Positions 24,985 to 34,090 of a DNA stretch of 64,000 bases are shown here, piece after piece. Source of the DNA: Olsenella sp. KH3B4 (lineage in GTDB: Bacteria > Actinomycetota > Coriobacteriia > Coriobacteriales > Atopobiaceae); NCBI GenBank assembly GCA_900111695.1, contig FOHD01000004.1, positions 124,001-188,000 of the forward strand. The letters run 5' to 3'. The notes under the pieces were generated by a model. It was given only the letters and a program-made list of their open reading frames with translations, had not been told where the DNA came from and searched no databases. A program made the translations under genes and the position numbers. Positions within the stretch are counted from its first letter, which is position 1. The number at the start of each line of letters is the position of its first letter.

Positions 24985-25911
24985 ATGCGCATCGTCTTCA
25001 TGGGCACCCCCGAGTTTGCGGTGCCGTCGCTCAAGGCCGTTGCCGCCGCCTACGACGTCACGCTCGTGGTGACGCGCCCCGATGCCGTGCGCTCGCGCGG
25101 CAAGAAGCTCGAGCCCTCTCCGGTGAAGGCGTGCGCCGTTGAGCTGGGCCTTCCCGTGCTCGAGGCCAAGCGCATGGACGCCGCGGCCGTCGATGCCGTG
25201 CGCGCCGCGCAGCCGGACCTCATCTGTGTGGTGGCGTTTGGCTGCATCCTGCCCGACGAGCTTCTCGCCGTGGCGCCCTTGGGCGCCATCAACGTGCACG
25301 GTTCGCTCTTGCCGCGCTGGCGTGGCGCCGCTCCCATCCAGCGTGCCATTCTTGCCGGTGACGAGAGGACCGGCATCTCGATCATGCGCGTGGCGCACGA
25401 CCTCGACGCCGGGGCATGGTGCCGCCAGGTGGCCACGCCCATTGGCACCAAGACGGCGGGCCAGCTCTTCGACGAGTTGGCGCAGGCGGGGGCTCCCGAG
25501 CTCGTTGCCGCCGCGGCACAGATCGCGGATGGTTCGGTAACGTGGCACGAGCAGGACCCCTCACAGGTCACGTTTGCCGAGAAGGTCAAGAAGGGCGAGA
25601 TGCGCCTTGACCCGGCAGACGCGTGCGACGTAAACGCGCTTCGCGTACAGGCCTCGACCGATGCCGCTCCCGCGCGCTGCCAGGTTGCGGGTAGGGGTGT
25701 GCGCGTCGTGCTCGCCACGGTTGCAGATGTCAATGCGCCGCAGATAGGCACTGGTGAGGTCTTGGCGGCTCACGGACGCGTGCTCCTGGGCTGCGTGGAC
25801 GGCGCGCTTGAGCTTCTCCGCGTGAAGCCCGACGGCAAGCGCGAGATGGACGCCTCTGCGTGGGCTCAGGGCCTGCACGGTGCCAATGGCGCTCCATGGG
25901 AGCGTGCCTAG
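24985..25911 (+). CDS. fmt: Methionyl-tRNA formyltransferase
   Basis: A 308-residue enzyme that transfers the formyl group from 10-formyl-tetrahydrofolate to Met-tRNA(fMet). The N-terminal Rossmann domain starts RIVFMGTPEFAVPSL, and the catalytic segment is NVHGSLLPRWRGAAPIQRAI with the Asn-His and SLLPxxRG signature, followed by a GISIMRVAHDLDAG motif. The C-terminal OB-like tRNA-binding domain (from about 205) is present. ATG 24985 follows GAGGAGGG in the end of def. Confidence 0.97.
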   Translation: MRIVFMGTPEFAVPSLKAVAAAYDVTLVVTRPDAVRSRGKKLEPSPVKACAVELGLPVLEAKRMDAAAVDAVRAAQPDLICVVAFGCILPDELLAVAPLGAINVHGSLLPRWRGAAPIQRAILAGDERTGISIMRVAHDLDAGAWCRQVATPIGTKTAGQLFDELAQAGAPELVAAAAQIADGSVTWHEQDPSQVTFAEKVKKGEMRLDPADACDVNALRVQASTDAAPARCQVAGRGVRVVLATVADVNAPQIGTGEVLAAHGRVLLGCVDGALELLRVKPDGKREMDASAWAQGLHGANGAPWERA

Positions 25912-25914
25912 CGC

Positions 25915-27351
25915 ATGGCAACGCTCTCGCCCGCCCGCATCGCTGCTGCGGACATCCTCTCCAACGTGCGGCGCAGAGACGCCCGCGCGCGTGACCTGCT
26001 TCGCACCTCCGCGCCTGTGGCTCGCCTGACGCCCGCAAACCGTGCCCTCGCAACCCGGCTTGCCCTGGGGGGCGTCCGCACGTCTGGTGTCGTCGACGCA
26101 CTTCTCGACGCCCACCTGCGCCGCGGCCACCTCGAGCCGCGCGTGCGAGACGCGCTGCGCATCTCGGCCTTCGAGCTCCTGTGGCTCGCGACGCCCGCAC
26201 CCGTGGCAATCAGCCAGGGTGTTGAGCTCGTGCGGCGCGTCTCGCCTCATGGTGCCGGCCTGGCCAACGCGGTGCTGCATCGCGTTGCGGGGGAGGACCT
26301 GCCCGCGATCGCCCACGCACGCAAGCGCGTGGAGCGTCGCGACTGCACCGCCTCCGACATCGCGCTCGTTGCCGCGCTGCCGCAGTGGCTCGCAGACGAG
26401 CTCGTGGTCTCGCTGGGCACCGAGGGTGCGTGTCGGATGGCCCTCTCTGCCATGGACGCATCCGGCACCTACGTTGCCGGCAATGCCTGCCTGCACAATG
26501 ACGCCGAGGTAGAGCACCTGCTCTCTGCGGCGGGCCTCATGCCTCGGGCTACCTGTCTGCCCGGGTGCCTCGCGCTCTCCTCGGCCGCGGGTCTTGCCAC
26601 CTCAGGGCTCGTTGATGCCGTGGACGTTGTCCCCGCAGACATGGCGGCGCAGGTCGTGGCTTGGCTTGCCTCTCCTGCGCCCGGCACTCGCATGCTTGAG
26701 GTGGGCCAGGGGAGAGGAACCAAGTCGCTCCTGCTCGAATCCTGCTCGCTTCGCCGTGGGGGCCTCGCACGCATTGCCGCGGTGGATTCCGAGGCTTTCA
26801 AGGTTGCCGTGTCGCGCGCCCGGATGGAGCGCGCGGGCCTGGACAAAGCCGTGACCTGCACCGCATTGGACGGAAGACGCCTTGGCGAGGAGGGCCTCCC
26901 GCCTGAGCTCGCGGAGAGCTTCGACTCCGCGTTTGTGGATGCCCCCTGTTCTGGTACGGGCACGCTCAGACGGCACCCCGAGATTGCCTGGTCGCTCCAG
27001 GAGCCCGCAATCCGTCCGGCGGGCAGGTCCCTCCCTGCGCTCCAGCTGGAGCTTCTCCGCGCCGCCTCCAAGCGCGTATGCGCCGGCGGCACGCTTGCCT
27101 ACGCCACCTGCTCCGAGCTGCGCGAGGAGGACGAGGGGGTGGTCGAGGCGTTCCTTGCGTGCCCGGAGGGCTCGCGTTTCTCGCTGGTGAGTCCCCGTTC
27201 GACGGCTGCCTTCGCGTCGCTGCCACCTCTCGCCCAACAGCTGGTCACAGACATGATCGGACCCTATGGGATGGTGCGCACCTCTCGTGCTGGTACGCCT
27301 GAGCTGCCGCTTGACGGCCACTTCCTGGCGCTTCTCGTCCGCGAGGCGTAG
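25915..27351 (+). CDS. rsmB: 16S rRNA m5C967 methyltransferase (RsmB/Sun)
   Basis: A 478-residue SAM-dependent RNA methyltransferase. The first 140 residues form a NusB-like RNA-binding domain (start SPARIAAADILSNV). The catalytic domain has LEVGQGRGTKSLLL as SAM motif I, DAPCSGTG with C345 (product release Cys of motif IV), and YATCSELREED with C399 (nucleophile of motif VI). One oddity is that motif I reads GQGRGTK where AAPGGKT is usual, a modest deviation. It begins three bases after fmt and ends the cluster. Confidence 0.92.
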   Translation: MATLSPARIAAADILSNVRRRDARARDLLRTSAPVARLTPANRALATRLALGGVRTSGVVDALLDAHLRRGHLEPRVRDALRISAFELLWLATPAPVAISQGVELVRRVSPHGAGLANAVLHRVAGEDLPAIAHARKRVERRDCTASDIALVAALPQWLADELVVSLGTEGACRMALSAMDASGTYVAGNACLHNDAEVEHLLSAAGLMPRATCLPGCLALSSAAGLATSGLVDAVDVVPADMAAQVVAWLASPAPGTRMLEVGQGRGTKSLLLESCSLRRGGLARIAAVDSEAFKVAVSRARMERAGLDKAVTCTALDGRRLGEEGLPPELAESFDSAFVDAPCSGTGTLRRHPEIAWSLQEPAIRPAGRSLPALQLELLRAASKRVCAGGTLAYATCSELREEDEGVVEAFLACPEGSRFSLVSPRSTAAFASLPPLAQQLVTDMIGPYGMVRTSRAGTPELPLDGHFLALLVREA

Positions 27352-27413
27352 CCCTTAGGCATGGCCTGTCCCTCCTTGCGCCGTATGGCATTCAGGATTA
27401 CCATGGTTTCCTC

Positions 27414-27433
27414 ATTGTCCGAAATCGTACAAT
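27414..27433 (+). promoter_or_regulatory. Candidate MarR operator overlapping a -10 element
   Basis: ATTGTCCGAAATCGTACAAT is a 20-base imperfect palindrome (8 of 10 positions symmetric). Its right half contains a -10 hexamer TACAAT (27428-27433). It lies immediately before the MarR gene and its exporter operon. A protein bound here would block RNA polymerase, the usual way MarR regulators act on their own operon. Confidence 0.5.
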
Positions 27434-27446
27434 CTTGGGGGTTCTC

Positions 27447-28013
27447 TTGCCGGAGGAGCAGTCGGGAAGCGCTGGGGTCCAGGCGCCAGGCGTCCCAACC
27501 GTCCGCGACATGGACATCGTCTACCAGGAGGTCGAGCGCCTCTACTACGAGATCTCGAAGGGCTGTGGCCTCTCCGAGACGGCGTACTGGATCCTTGTGG
27601 ACATCGTGGTTGCCGGGGGCAGCTGTCCCCAGGGGTCCATCGCAACGTGCCATTCGCTCTCGCGCCAGACGGTGAGCTCGGCCATGAGGTCGCTCGTCAC
27701 CCGTGGCCTGGTGACGCTCGAGCGTGACGAGAACAACCGACGCAGCAAGATCGTGACGCTCACGTCCGAGGGTCGCGCCTTCTGCGAGAGGGAGGTCTCG
27801 CCTGCGCTTCAGGCAGAGCAGCGTGCCTTCGATTCGCTCTCGCCTCGTGACCGGGCAGACCTCGTTGCGCTCGTTCGCCGGTATGTGGTCGCAATCGACC
27901 TTGAGATGCAGGCTCTGCATACGGATGGGCCAGCTGCGAGCGAATTGTCCAACGGGCCTGCTGCGAGCGGGCCAGCCGAGAGCGCAGGGGAGGCGAGGCC
28001 ACATGTCCGCTGA
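27447..28013 (+). CDS. MarR-family transcriptional regulator
   Basis: A winged-helix regulator of about 188 residues, in front of a multidrug-type exporter pair. The helix-turn-helix is GSIATCHSLSRQTVSSAMRSL, the wing is ERDENNRRSKIVTLTSEG (a D-x-R-containing wing typical of MarR). The C-terminal 35 residues are Ala/Gly/Ser-rich and dispensable-looking. The start is uncertain: TTG 27435, TTG 27447 (GGGGG five bases upstream) and ATG 27510 are all in frame; I use 27447. The stop overlaps the next start by 11 bases, so regulator and exporter are one operon, probably self-repressed through 27414-27433. Confidence 0.85.
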   Translation: MPEEQSGSAGVQAPGVPTVRDMDIVYQEVERLYYEISKGCGLSETAYWILVDIVVAGGSCPQGSIATCHSLSRQTVSSAMRSLVTRGLVTLERDENNRRSKIVTLTSEGRAFCEREVSPALQAEQRAFDSLSPRDRADLVALVRRYVVAIDLEMQALHTDGPAASELSNGPAASGPAESAGEARPHVR

Positions 28014-29787
28014 GCGTGACTACAGCAAGCGCGCGTCGTGGAGGGTTCTCACGCAGCTCATGCGCCCACACTGGCGTCTTGCCGCGGCTTCGCTAGTGCT
28101 GCTGCTTGCGGACATCGTGGGCATGCTCCTCATTCCAACGCAGCTTGCTGCACTCGTGAACGTGGCTGTGGGTACGCGTGACACCGCCGAGCTGGCCACG
28201 CATGGCATTGCCATGCTCGTGGCTGCGGTGGTGGGGTCCGGCGGATGCGTGGCCTCCTACTACGTGGCCTCGCGCCTTGCGGCCTATGTTGGTCGCGACC
28301 TGCGTGTGGCCGTCTACAAGAAGTCGCTTGCGCTCTCTGGGGCCGACTTCAACGCGTTTGGCACGGGCTCGATGATCACCCGCACGCTCTCGGATGCCAA
28401 TGTGGTGCAGCAGACCCTGCTCATGGCCTTCATGATGGTCTTTCCGGTGCCCGTCACCTGCGTGGTTGCCATCGTCCTGGCATTCGGCATCGACCCCGTG
28501 ATGGGGCGTCTTCTCCTTCTTGTCACGCTTGCCATGCTCGCCATCTCGCTTATCGCAATAGCCAGGTCGACGCCTATCTTCCTTGCCATGCAGGGCTATG
28601 TTGACCGCATGAACTCGCGGCTGCGCGAGGTTGTTACCGGCACGCGTGTCATCCGCGCCTTTGGCAAGGAGGAACGCGAGCGCGGCCGGTTGGACGAGAC
28701 CTTCGAGGACTACGCCACAAACGCCATCCGCGTCAACATGCTCTTCTCGGTTGTGGACTGCTCGACGTTCTTCCTCATGAACGTCGTCGAGGTTCTCGTC
28801 ATGTGGTGGGGCGCGGACCGCGTGGGCTTGGGCGCCATGCAGATAGGCTCCATCTCCGCGCTGCTCGAGTACGCCATGCTCATCATGTTCTTCATGATGA
28901 TGGCGCAGTTCGCAATGATCCAGGTGCCCAGGGCCCTCTCGTGCCTTACGCGCGCTGCTGCCGTGCTCGAGGCGGTGCCGAGCGTGGCAGATCCAGCGTC
29001 ACCCAAGCACCTTAGTGCACCCCCCAATCCGCAGCCTGGCGACGGGGTCGCGCGCTTCTCGCACGCAAGCTTCCGCTTCGCCGATGCCGATGAGGACACC
29101 CTCCATGACCTCGACTTCTCCGTGCGGCGTGGTGAGGTCACGGCAATCATGGGCAATACCGGCTCGGGCAAGTCGACCGTGGCGAAGATGCTCCTTCGCT
29201 TCCACGACGTGACAGCCGGGTCGCTTCTCATGCTGGGAGTCGATGTGCGCAACGTCACGCAGCAGGAGCTGCGCTCCCACATTGCCTACGTGCCCCAACA
29301 GGCATGGCTCTTCTCGGGCACCATCGCCGAGAATCTGCGTAACGGAGATGCCGCTGCCACAGACGAGGAGCTCTGGCACGCGCTCGACGTGGCGCAGGCG
29401 GGCTTTGTGCGGGAGCTCCCCGATGGACTCTCCACGCGCGTCGCACAGGGCGGGTCGAACTTCTCGGGCGGCCAGCGACAGCGCCTAGCCATCGCCCGCG
29501 CGCTCGTGCGCCACGCAGACCTCTACGTCTTTGACGACTCGTTCTCGGCGCTCGACTACAAGACCGATGCGGCGCTGCGCCATGCCCTCGAGCGCGAGCT
29601 TGCCAACCAAGCCGTGGTCATCATCGCCCAGCGCGTGAGCACGGTGCGTCATGCGGCCCAGATCGTGATGCTCGGGGACGGCTGCGTGGTGGGTCGCGGC
29701 ACGCATGACGAGCTCATGGAGACGTGCCCCGCCTACAGGGACATCGTTGAGTCGCAGACGAGGGGAGGTGCCACCGCCGATGAGTGA
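28003..29787 (+). CDS. ABC exporter half-transporter with degenerate catalytic site
   Basis: A 594-residue fusion of a six-helix type IV exporter domain (residues 20-310) and an ATPase domain. Walker A is GNTGSGKST (384-392), signature is FSGGQRQRLAIARAL, and Walker B is YVFDDSFSALD, in which D512 stands where the catalytic Glu is usual. This Glu-to-Asp change is the hallmark of one subunit of heterodimeric exporters such as BmrC, LmrC and TM287, which keep one inactive site. The partner follows immediately (8-base overlap). Substrates are probably drugs or lipophilic compounds, but that is an inference from the MarR gene in front. Confidence 0.92.
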   Translation: MSAERDYSKRASWRVLTQLMRPHWRLAAASLVLLLADIVGMLLIPTQLAALVNVAVGTRDTAELATHGIAMLVAAVVGSGGCVASYYVASRLAAYVGRDLRVAVYKKSLALSGADFNAFGTGSMITRTLSDANVVQQTLLMAFMMVFPVPVTCVVAIVLAFGIDPVMGRLLLLVTLAMLAISLIAIARSTPIFLAMQGYVDRMNSRLREVVTGTRVIRAFGKEERERGRLDETFEDYATNAIRVNMLFSVVDCSTFFLMNVVEVLVMWWGADRVGLGAMQIGSISALLEYAMLIMFFMMMAQFAMIQVPRALSCLTRAAAVLEAVPSVADPASPKHLSAPPNPQPGDGVARFSHASFRFADADEDTLHDLDFSVRRGEVTAIMGNTGSGKSTVAKMLLRFHDVTAGSLLMLGVDVRNVTQQELRSHIAYVPQQAWLFSGTIAENLRNGDAAATDEELWHALDVAQAGFVRELPDGLSTRVAQGGSNFSGGQRQRLAIARALVRHADLYVFDDSFSALDYKTDAALRHALERELANQAVVIIAQRVSTVRHAAQIVMLGDGCVVGRGTHDELMETCPAYRDIVESQTRGGATADE

Positions 29788-31603
29788 CGAGAGAAACGCA
29801 CGTGACGAGAAGGACGCGCTTGACGAGGAGCGTCCGCACGACGCAAGGGGGACGGCACGTCGCCTCTGGGAGGCGGCCGGCACGCAGCGCTGGCGCCTGG
29901 TCGTTGCCGCTGCGAGCGCCGTTGTCTACGTTGCCGCGAGCCTGGGAGCCGCTGCGTACAGCGCGCATGTGGTGGACGTGCTGTGGGAGAACATCCAGGC
30001 GAGTTTCGCGAAGGGCGAGGTCTACGTTGTTGGTCTTGGCAACGGTGGTCGCGAGGTTCTCACCTACTTTGGCATCTGGACCTGCGCCTGGGCGTTCTAC
30101 TCCGTGCAGTCCCTTGTGATGTCGAGCTTTGCCGAGCGGCTTAACCTCTCCCTGCGAAAGGAGATCTCGGCAAAGTTGGGGAGGCTTCCGCTCTCGTACT
30201 TCGACGCGCACCAGCCCGGAGACACCATAAGCCGCGCGACCAACGACCTCGACAAGGTCTCTGAGGTCTTGCAGCGCGGACTGTTGCAGCTCATCATCGC
30301 GTTTACGACGCTGGTGGGCGCCGTCGTGCTCATGCTTCTCTCAAACCTGGCGCTGGCGCTCGTGTTCTGTGCATTTGCCGCGGCGTCGGTTGTGGTCACC
30401 AAGTTTGCCGCCAGCCGCACGCTTGATGCCGCCGCGGCGCGCCAGGACGCGCTGGGCCACCTCACCGAGAGCGTCGAGGAGGCCTACTCGGGCCGTACCG
30501 TCATCAAGGCCTTTGGAGTCGAGGACGCAAGCCTTCGGGCAATCGAGTCGCATGCCGAGAAGGTTGCCACGACGAGCGCCCGTGCGGACTTTCTCACCAA
30601 CGCCATCTCTCCTGCTATCCGCTTCCTCGTGCGACTCTCGCAGGTGGCCATTGGCCTTGCTGCCGGCGCGCTTGTCGCGGGCGGCCAGATGACAGTCGGG
30701 GCGTTCCAGGCCTTCTTCCAGTACGTGACGCAGGCGTCCGAGCCCCTCACGCAGCTCTCGCTCACGGTGAACATGCTGCAGGGTGCGCTTGCGGCAGCGG
30801 AGCGCGTGTTTGCGCTGCTCGACGCGCCCGAGGTTCTACCCGACCCCGAGGTGCCGGCAGAGCTGCCGCAGCCGGTGCGGGGTCGTGTGGCCTTCGAGCA
30901 CGTGCGCTTTGGCTACTCGCCCGAGGCGCCCCTCATGCATGACGTCTCGCTTGTGGCCGAGCCCGGCGAGAAGGTTGCCATCGTGGGCGCCACGGGTGCA
31001 GGCAAGACCACCCTCATCAACCTGCTCATGCGCTTCTATGAGGTGGATGGCGGCCGCATCACCATTGATGGTGTAGACACCAGGCAGCTGCGCCAACGCG
31101 ACCTGCGGCGCGAGTTTGGCATGGTGCTTCAGGACGCATGGCTCTTCGAGGGCACTATTGCAGAGAATATCGCCTACGGCAGGCCGGGTGCCACGCGTGA
31201 GGAGGTCGAAGCGGCCGCGCGCGCCGCGCACGTGGACTTCTTCGTGCGCACGCTCCCGCACGGCTACGACACGCGTCTCACCGACGGCGGGGAGAACGTG
31301 AGCCAGGGCCAGCGGCAGCTCCTCACCATTGCCCGCGCCATGCTCACCGACCCAGCCATGCTCATTCTCGACGAGGCAACCTCGAGCGTGGACACCCGCA
31401 CCGAGCAGGCAATCGTTCGTGCGATGGAGGCCATCATGGAGGACCGCACGAGCTTTGTGATCGCGCATCGGCTCTCGACCATCGTTGACGCGGATCTCAT
31501 CCTGGTCATGGACCACGGCACCATCATCGAGCAGGGCACGCACGAGTCACTGCTGGCCAAGGGTGGGGCGTACGCGGCGCTCTACCGCAGCCAGTTCGCC
31601 TAG
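29780..31603 (+). CDS. ABC exporter half-transporter, catalytically complete partner
   Basis: A 607-residue exporter subunit with an N-terminal acidic extension (about 30 residues), six membrane helices and an ATPase domain. Walker A is GATGAGKTT and Walker B is LILDEATSSVD with the catalytic Glu at 532; its signature reads VSQGQRQLLTIARAM, as in BmrD/LmrD/TM288. Together with the upstream subunit it should form one normal and one degenerate ATP site. ATG 29780 overlaps the upstream stop. Its own stop TAG (31601-31603) overlaps the stop codon of the convergent deacetylase gene. Confidence 0.93.
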   Translation: MSDERNARDEKDALDEERPHDARGTARRLWEAAGTQRWRLVVAAASAVVYVAASLGAAAYSAHVVDVLWENIQASFAKGEVYVVGLGNGGREVLTYFGIWTCAWAFYSVQSLVMSSFAERLNLSLRKEISAKLGRLPLSYFDAHQPGDTISRATNDLDKVSEVLQRGLLQLIIAFTTLVGAVVLMLLSNLALALVFCAFAAASVVVTKFAASRTLDAAAARQDALGHLTESVEEAYSGRTVIKAFGVEDASLRAIESHAEKVATTSARADFLTNAISPAIRFLVRLSQVAIGLAAGALVAGGQMTVGAFQAFFQYVTQASEPLTQLSLTVNMLQGALAAAERVFALLDAPEVLPDPEVPAELPQPVRGRVAFEHVRFGYSPEAPLMHDVSLVAEPGEKVAIVGATGAGKTTLINLLMRFYEVDGGRITIDGVDTRQLRQRDLRREFGMVLQDAWLFEGTIAENIAYGRPGATREEVEAAARAAHVDFFVRTLPHGYDTRLTDGGENVSQGQRQLLTIARAMLTDPAMLILDEATSSVDTRTEQAIVRAMEAIMEDRTSFVIAHRLSTIVDADLILVMDHGTIIEQGTHESLLAKGGAYAALYRSQFA

Positions 31604-32961
31604 CCGATCTCGTCTGGCCAGACGGCGCTCGAGGGCATGGCCGCATCGCAGCTCGCGATGTCCGAGGGAATCGAGTCGTCGCTGGCGAGAAGCTCGCTTA
31701 TGGTCACGAAGGTGTAGCCCTGCGCCTGGAGATTGTCGATGATCTGCGGCAGCGCTTCGACGTCCTGGTCGCGCGGGCCGCCGCCGTCGTGCATCAGGAT
31801 GATGCTCCCGGAGTGCACGTTGTCGCAGGCAGCCGAGACAATCTGGTCCACACCGGGCTGCTTCCAGTCCTCGGTGTCGATGTCCCAGCGCACGGCCACG
31901 GTGGCCACGCCCTGCGTGGCGAGCCAGGTGCGCTGCGTGAAGCTCCCGTAGGGCGGTCGAAACGCGGTGGTCTTCACGCCCGTGGCGCTTTCGATTGACG
32001 AGAAGGAGCTTGTCAGCTGGTCAAGGACGGTCTGGGAGTCAGACGCCCTGAGGTCCGGGTGGTCGTAGGAGTGGCTGCAGATCTGGCACCCCGCGTCTAC
32101 GATCGCCTTTGCCTCATCGGGGTTGGCGTCAACCTCCTTGCCCAGGCAGAAGAAGGTGGCCTTTACGCCCTTGCCCTGCAAGATTTGCAGATACTGCCCT
32201 GTGTACTGGCTTGGTCCGTCGTCAAAGGTGAGGGCCACGAGCTTCTTGTCGTCCGAGGGCTGCACGTCCTTAACCGTGACCACGCAGTCTTGGCCCTGCT
32301 CGTAGACCGTGCCGTCGACCTGCTCGCCAGACTCCTGGCCAGTGAGCACGTCCTTCACCGTCGTGGACCCCCACTGAGAGATGTAGTTGATGGCTCCCAC
32401 GTTGCCGTCCATGAGGAGCTTGGGCGGCTGGTTCACGGTCTCGGTGGTGTAGGGCTCCGTGCGGTCCCCGCCGTCGCTCACGGTGATGCGCTCTCCGCCG
32501 GCAACCTTGTAGGTGCTGGCTTCGTCGTAGTCCATGGCCTTGCCGTTAACGGTCACCGAATAGGGGTAGCCCTCACCCTCGGCGAGGATGTTCCCCGAGA
32601 CGCTCACGTAGTTGCCCGGGGTTGTCTGGATCCCCTCGTCGCTCTTGAGCTGGTCGATGGTGGTGCTTACGGTCACACTCTGGAGCGTGCCGTTGACTGT
32701 CACCTGCACGGGACGGAGGCTGGTCCACCAGTAGTAACCGCCGCCGAAAAGCGCTCCAAGCACAAGGAGGGGCACAAGCGTCCGAGCTACAAAGCGCCTG
32801 CTTCGACCTTCTCCGTTGCCGCGGTTGTCACCTTCGGGCATTGCGCTGGCGTCTCCCGTGGGAATGAATCCCGCACCCTTGCCTACAAGCCCAAAGTCGT
32901 TACTATTCGTGGGACCCGCCATCCTTTTGGAGGGGATCTTCTCGTTATGCGTCTCAGACAT
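31600..32961 (-). CDS. Membrane-anchored polysaccharide deacetylase (NodB/CE4)
   Basis: A 453-residue type II membrane protein: a cytoplasmic polar N-terminus, a transmembrane helix at about 57-78, a wall-spanning region of beta-rich repeats (83-230, with VTVNG twice) and a C-terminal NodB domain. The catalytic motifs are TFDDGP (245-250), HSYDH (297-301, metal His), RPPYGS (335-340), a D/W region near 360-366 and LMHDGG (389-394). CE4 enzymes remove acetyl groups from peptidoglycan or other GlcNAc polymers outside the cell, often conferring lysozyme resistance. ATG 32961 has GGAGGAAG upstream; an in-frame start 39 codons earlier does not. Convergent with the exporter. Confidence 0.9.
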   Translation of the reverse strand: MSETHNEKIPSKRMAGPTNSNDFGLVGKGAGFIPTGDASAMPEGDNRGNGEGRSRRFVARTLVPLLVLGALFGGGYYWWTSLRPVQVTVNGTLQSVTVSTTIDQLKSDEGIQTTPGNYVSVSGNILAEGEGYPYSVTVNGKAMDYDEASTYKVAGGERITVSDGGDRTEPYTTETVNQPPKLLMDGNVGAINYISQWGSTTVKDVLTGQESGEQVDGTVYEQGQDCVVTVKDVQPSDDKKLVALTFDDGPSQYTGQYLQILQGKGVKATFFCLGKEVDANPDEAKAIVDAGCQICSHSYDHPDLRASDSQTVLDQLTSSFSSIESATGVKTTAFRPPYGSFTQRTWLATQGVATVAVRWDIDTEDWKQPGVDQIVSAACDNVHSGSIILMHDGGGPRDQDVEALPQIIDNLQAQGYTFVTISELLASDDSIPSDIASCDAAMPSSAVWPDEIG

Positions 32962-33664
32962 GCTTCCTCCGGAACCTAGCCCGCCGCGTGACGTCGTTTC
33001 TGCTTCGTTGTATCGAGGGGATGCGCCCCGATGTCTGTGTTCAAATAACCATAGACTACTTTCCAGCGCGGCACTCATGGCTTTGGCTGCTCTTCATGTC
33101 TCAATAATTCCGACAACTCATGGCCACTGTGTCTGTGATTGTCTTGTTGTATCGGGTGTCTCGACCTGTTGTCAACTCGCGCTCTGGAAAAAGCGCACAC
33201 GGAAACGACTGGTACCTACCAGCTTCCTGCGTTAACGCTGTTGGGGGATTCTCCGTGTTGGTTTCGTGCGCATGGTGGAGGCTGCCAGGCGTATCCAAAG
33301 CGTTTCTTCGCTGCTGCCAGACCTCCGCATTACGGCTTGTGAACATATGCGAATCGCTCCGGGTAACATGAGAGGCCAAAATTACGTGCAGAAGTCAGGA
33401 TATGTGGGTTATTTTCTTGGTTTGGGAGACGTCGGGTGTGGTTGGTCGGAAATCACGTGGGATCTCGCCGGTAAACTAACATAATTATGCCTGATAGCAC
33501 TCATCACCATGATGTTTGGTTAGGTCGAGGGAGACCTCGAATGCCATCTCCAACTCCGTGCACTTACACACAACCTCACTTTTGCACGTAAATTGCAGCA
33601 GACAAGGTGAGCAACGCGTTGCTGAGGAGATAACTCCACCGGTCGTGAAGATAATCGCAGGTAC
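32962..33664. other. Gene-free stretch, less GC-rich than its surroundings
   Basis: About 700 bases between two leftward genes with no credible gene: the only reading frames are short, overlap one another and lack ribosome-binding sites or family features. It is visibly more AT-rich than neighbouring sequence. Small structures include a TCGAGG-GAGA-CCTCGA hairpin near 33526-33541 and a 10-base palindrome CATAATTATG at 33480-33489. It may hold the deacetylase promoter or a degraded gene; I cannot assign either. Confidence 0.5.
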
Positions 33665-33691
33665 AAAAAGCCCCGCCGGCAGTCGGCGGGG
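33665..33691 (-). terminator. Intrinsic terminator of the FmdB-type gene
   Basis: On the minus strand CCCCGCCG pairs with CGGCGGGG (33671-33678/33684-33691) around a five-base loop and is followed by five T (33665-33669 complement). It lies 31 bases past the stop of the zinc-ribbon gene. Confidence 0.88.
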
Positions 33692-33721
33692 CCACTGGGC
33701 CTCTGCTTTTGAGGAGGAGGG

Positions 33722-33904
33722 TTACTTGCCCTTCTGGTCGGTGTTGTAGAAGCCGGAGCCCTTAAACACGATTCCCGAGGTCTCGAACACGCGCTCGGCC
33801 TCGTGGCCGCACTTGGGGCAGTTCACCTTTGGATGAGCGCTCATGGGATGCTCGACCTCGAAGGTGGAACCGCATGAGGGGCACTTGTAGTCATAACGAG
33901 CCAT
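33722..33904 (-). CDS. FmdB-family zinc-ribbon protein
   Basis: A 60-residue protein with two CxxC pairs (C8/C11 and C29/C32) that form a zinc ribbon, starting MARYDYKCPSCG and containing VFKGSGFYNTD near the end, both characteristic of the FmdB/CxxC_CxxC_SSSS family. Function is unknown for most members; FmdB itself was proposed to regulate a formamidase operon. ATG is preceded by GGAGGAAGAAG. A strong terminator follows. The next gene on the other strand is divergent. Confidence 0.9.
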   Translation of the reverse strand: MARYDYKCPSCGSTFEVEHPMSAHPKVNCPKCGHEAERVFETSGIVFKGSGFYNTDQKGK

Positions 33905-34090
33905 GTTCTTCTTCCTCCGGAAGCTTGGTGCAGATGCTGTAAGGTGGTCCGGGCGGGCATGTCGGCGCCCAAGCCATGGGATACTTTACCCAACCGGAGG
34001 GATTGCTGCCAGTCCGTGGGCGGCAAGCCTGGGGATAACACTGAATCTGCTCGCCGCAGCACGTATGCGTTCAGCAAGGGAGAGGAAACG

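Noticed and set aside
33905..34090. Thiamine diphosphate riboswitch before the HAD-thiamine kinase fusion
   Set aside because: The conserved THI-box pieces such as CTGAGA and the ACCTGA-like second core are not found in order.
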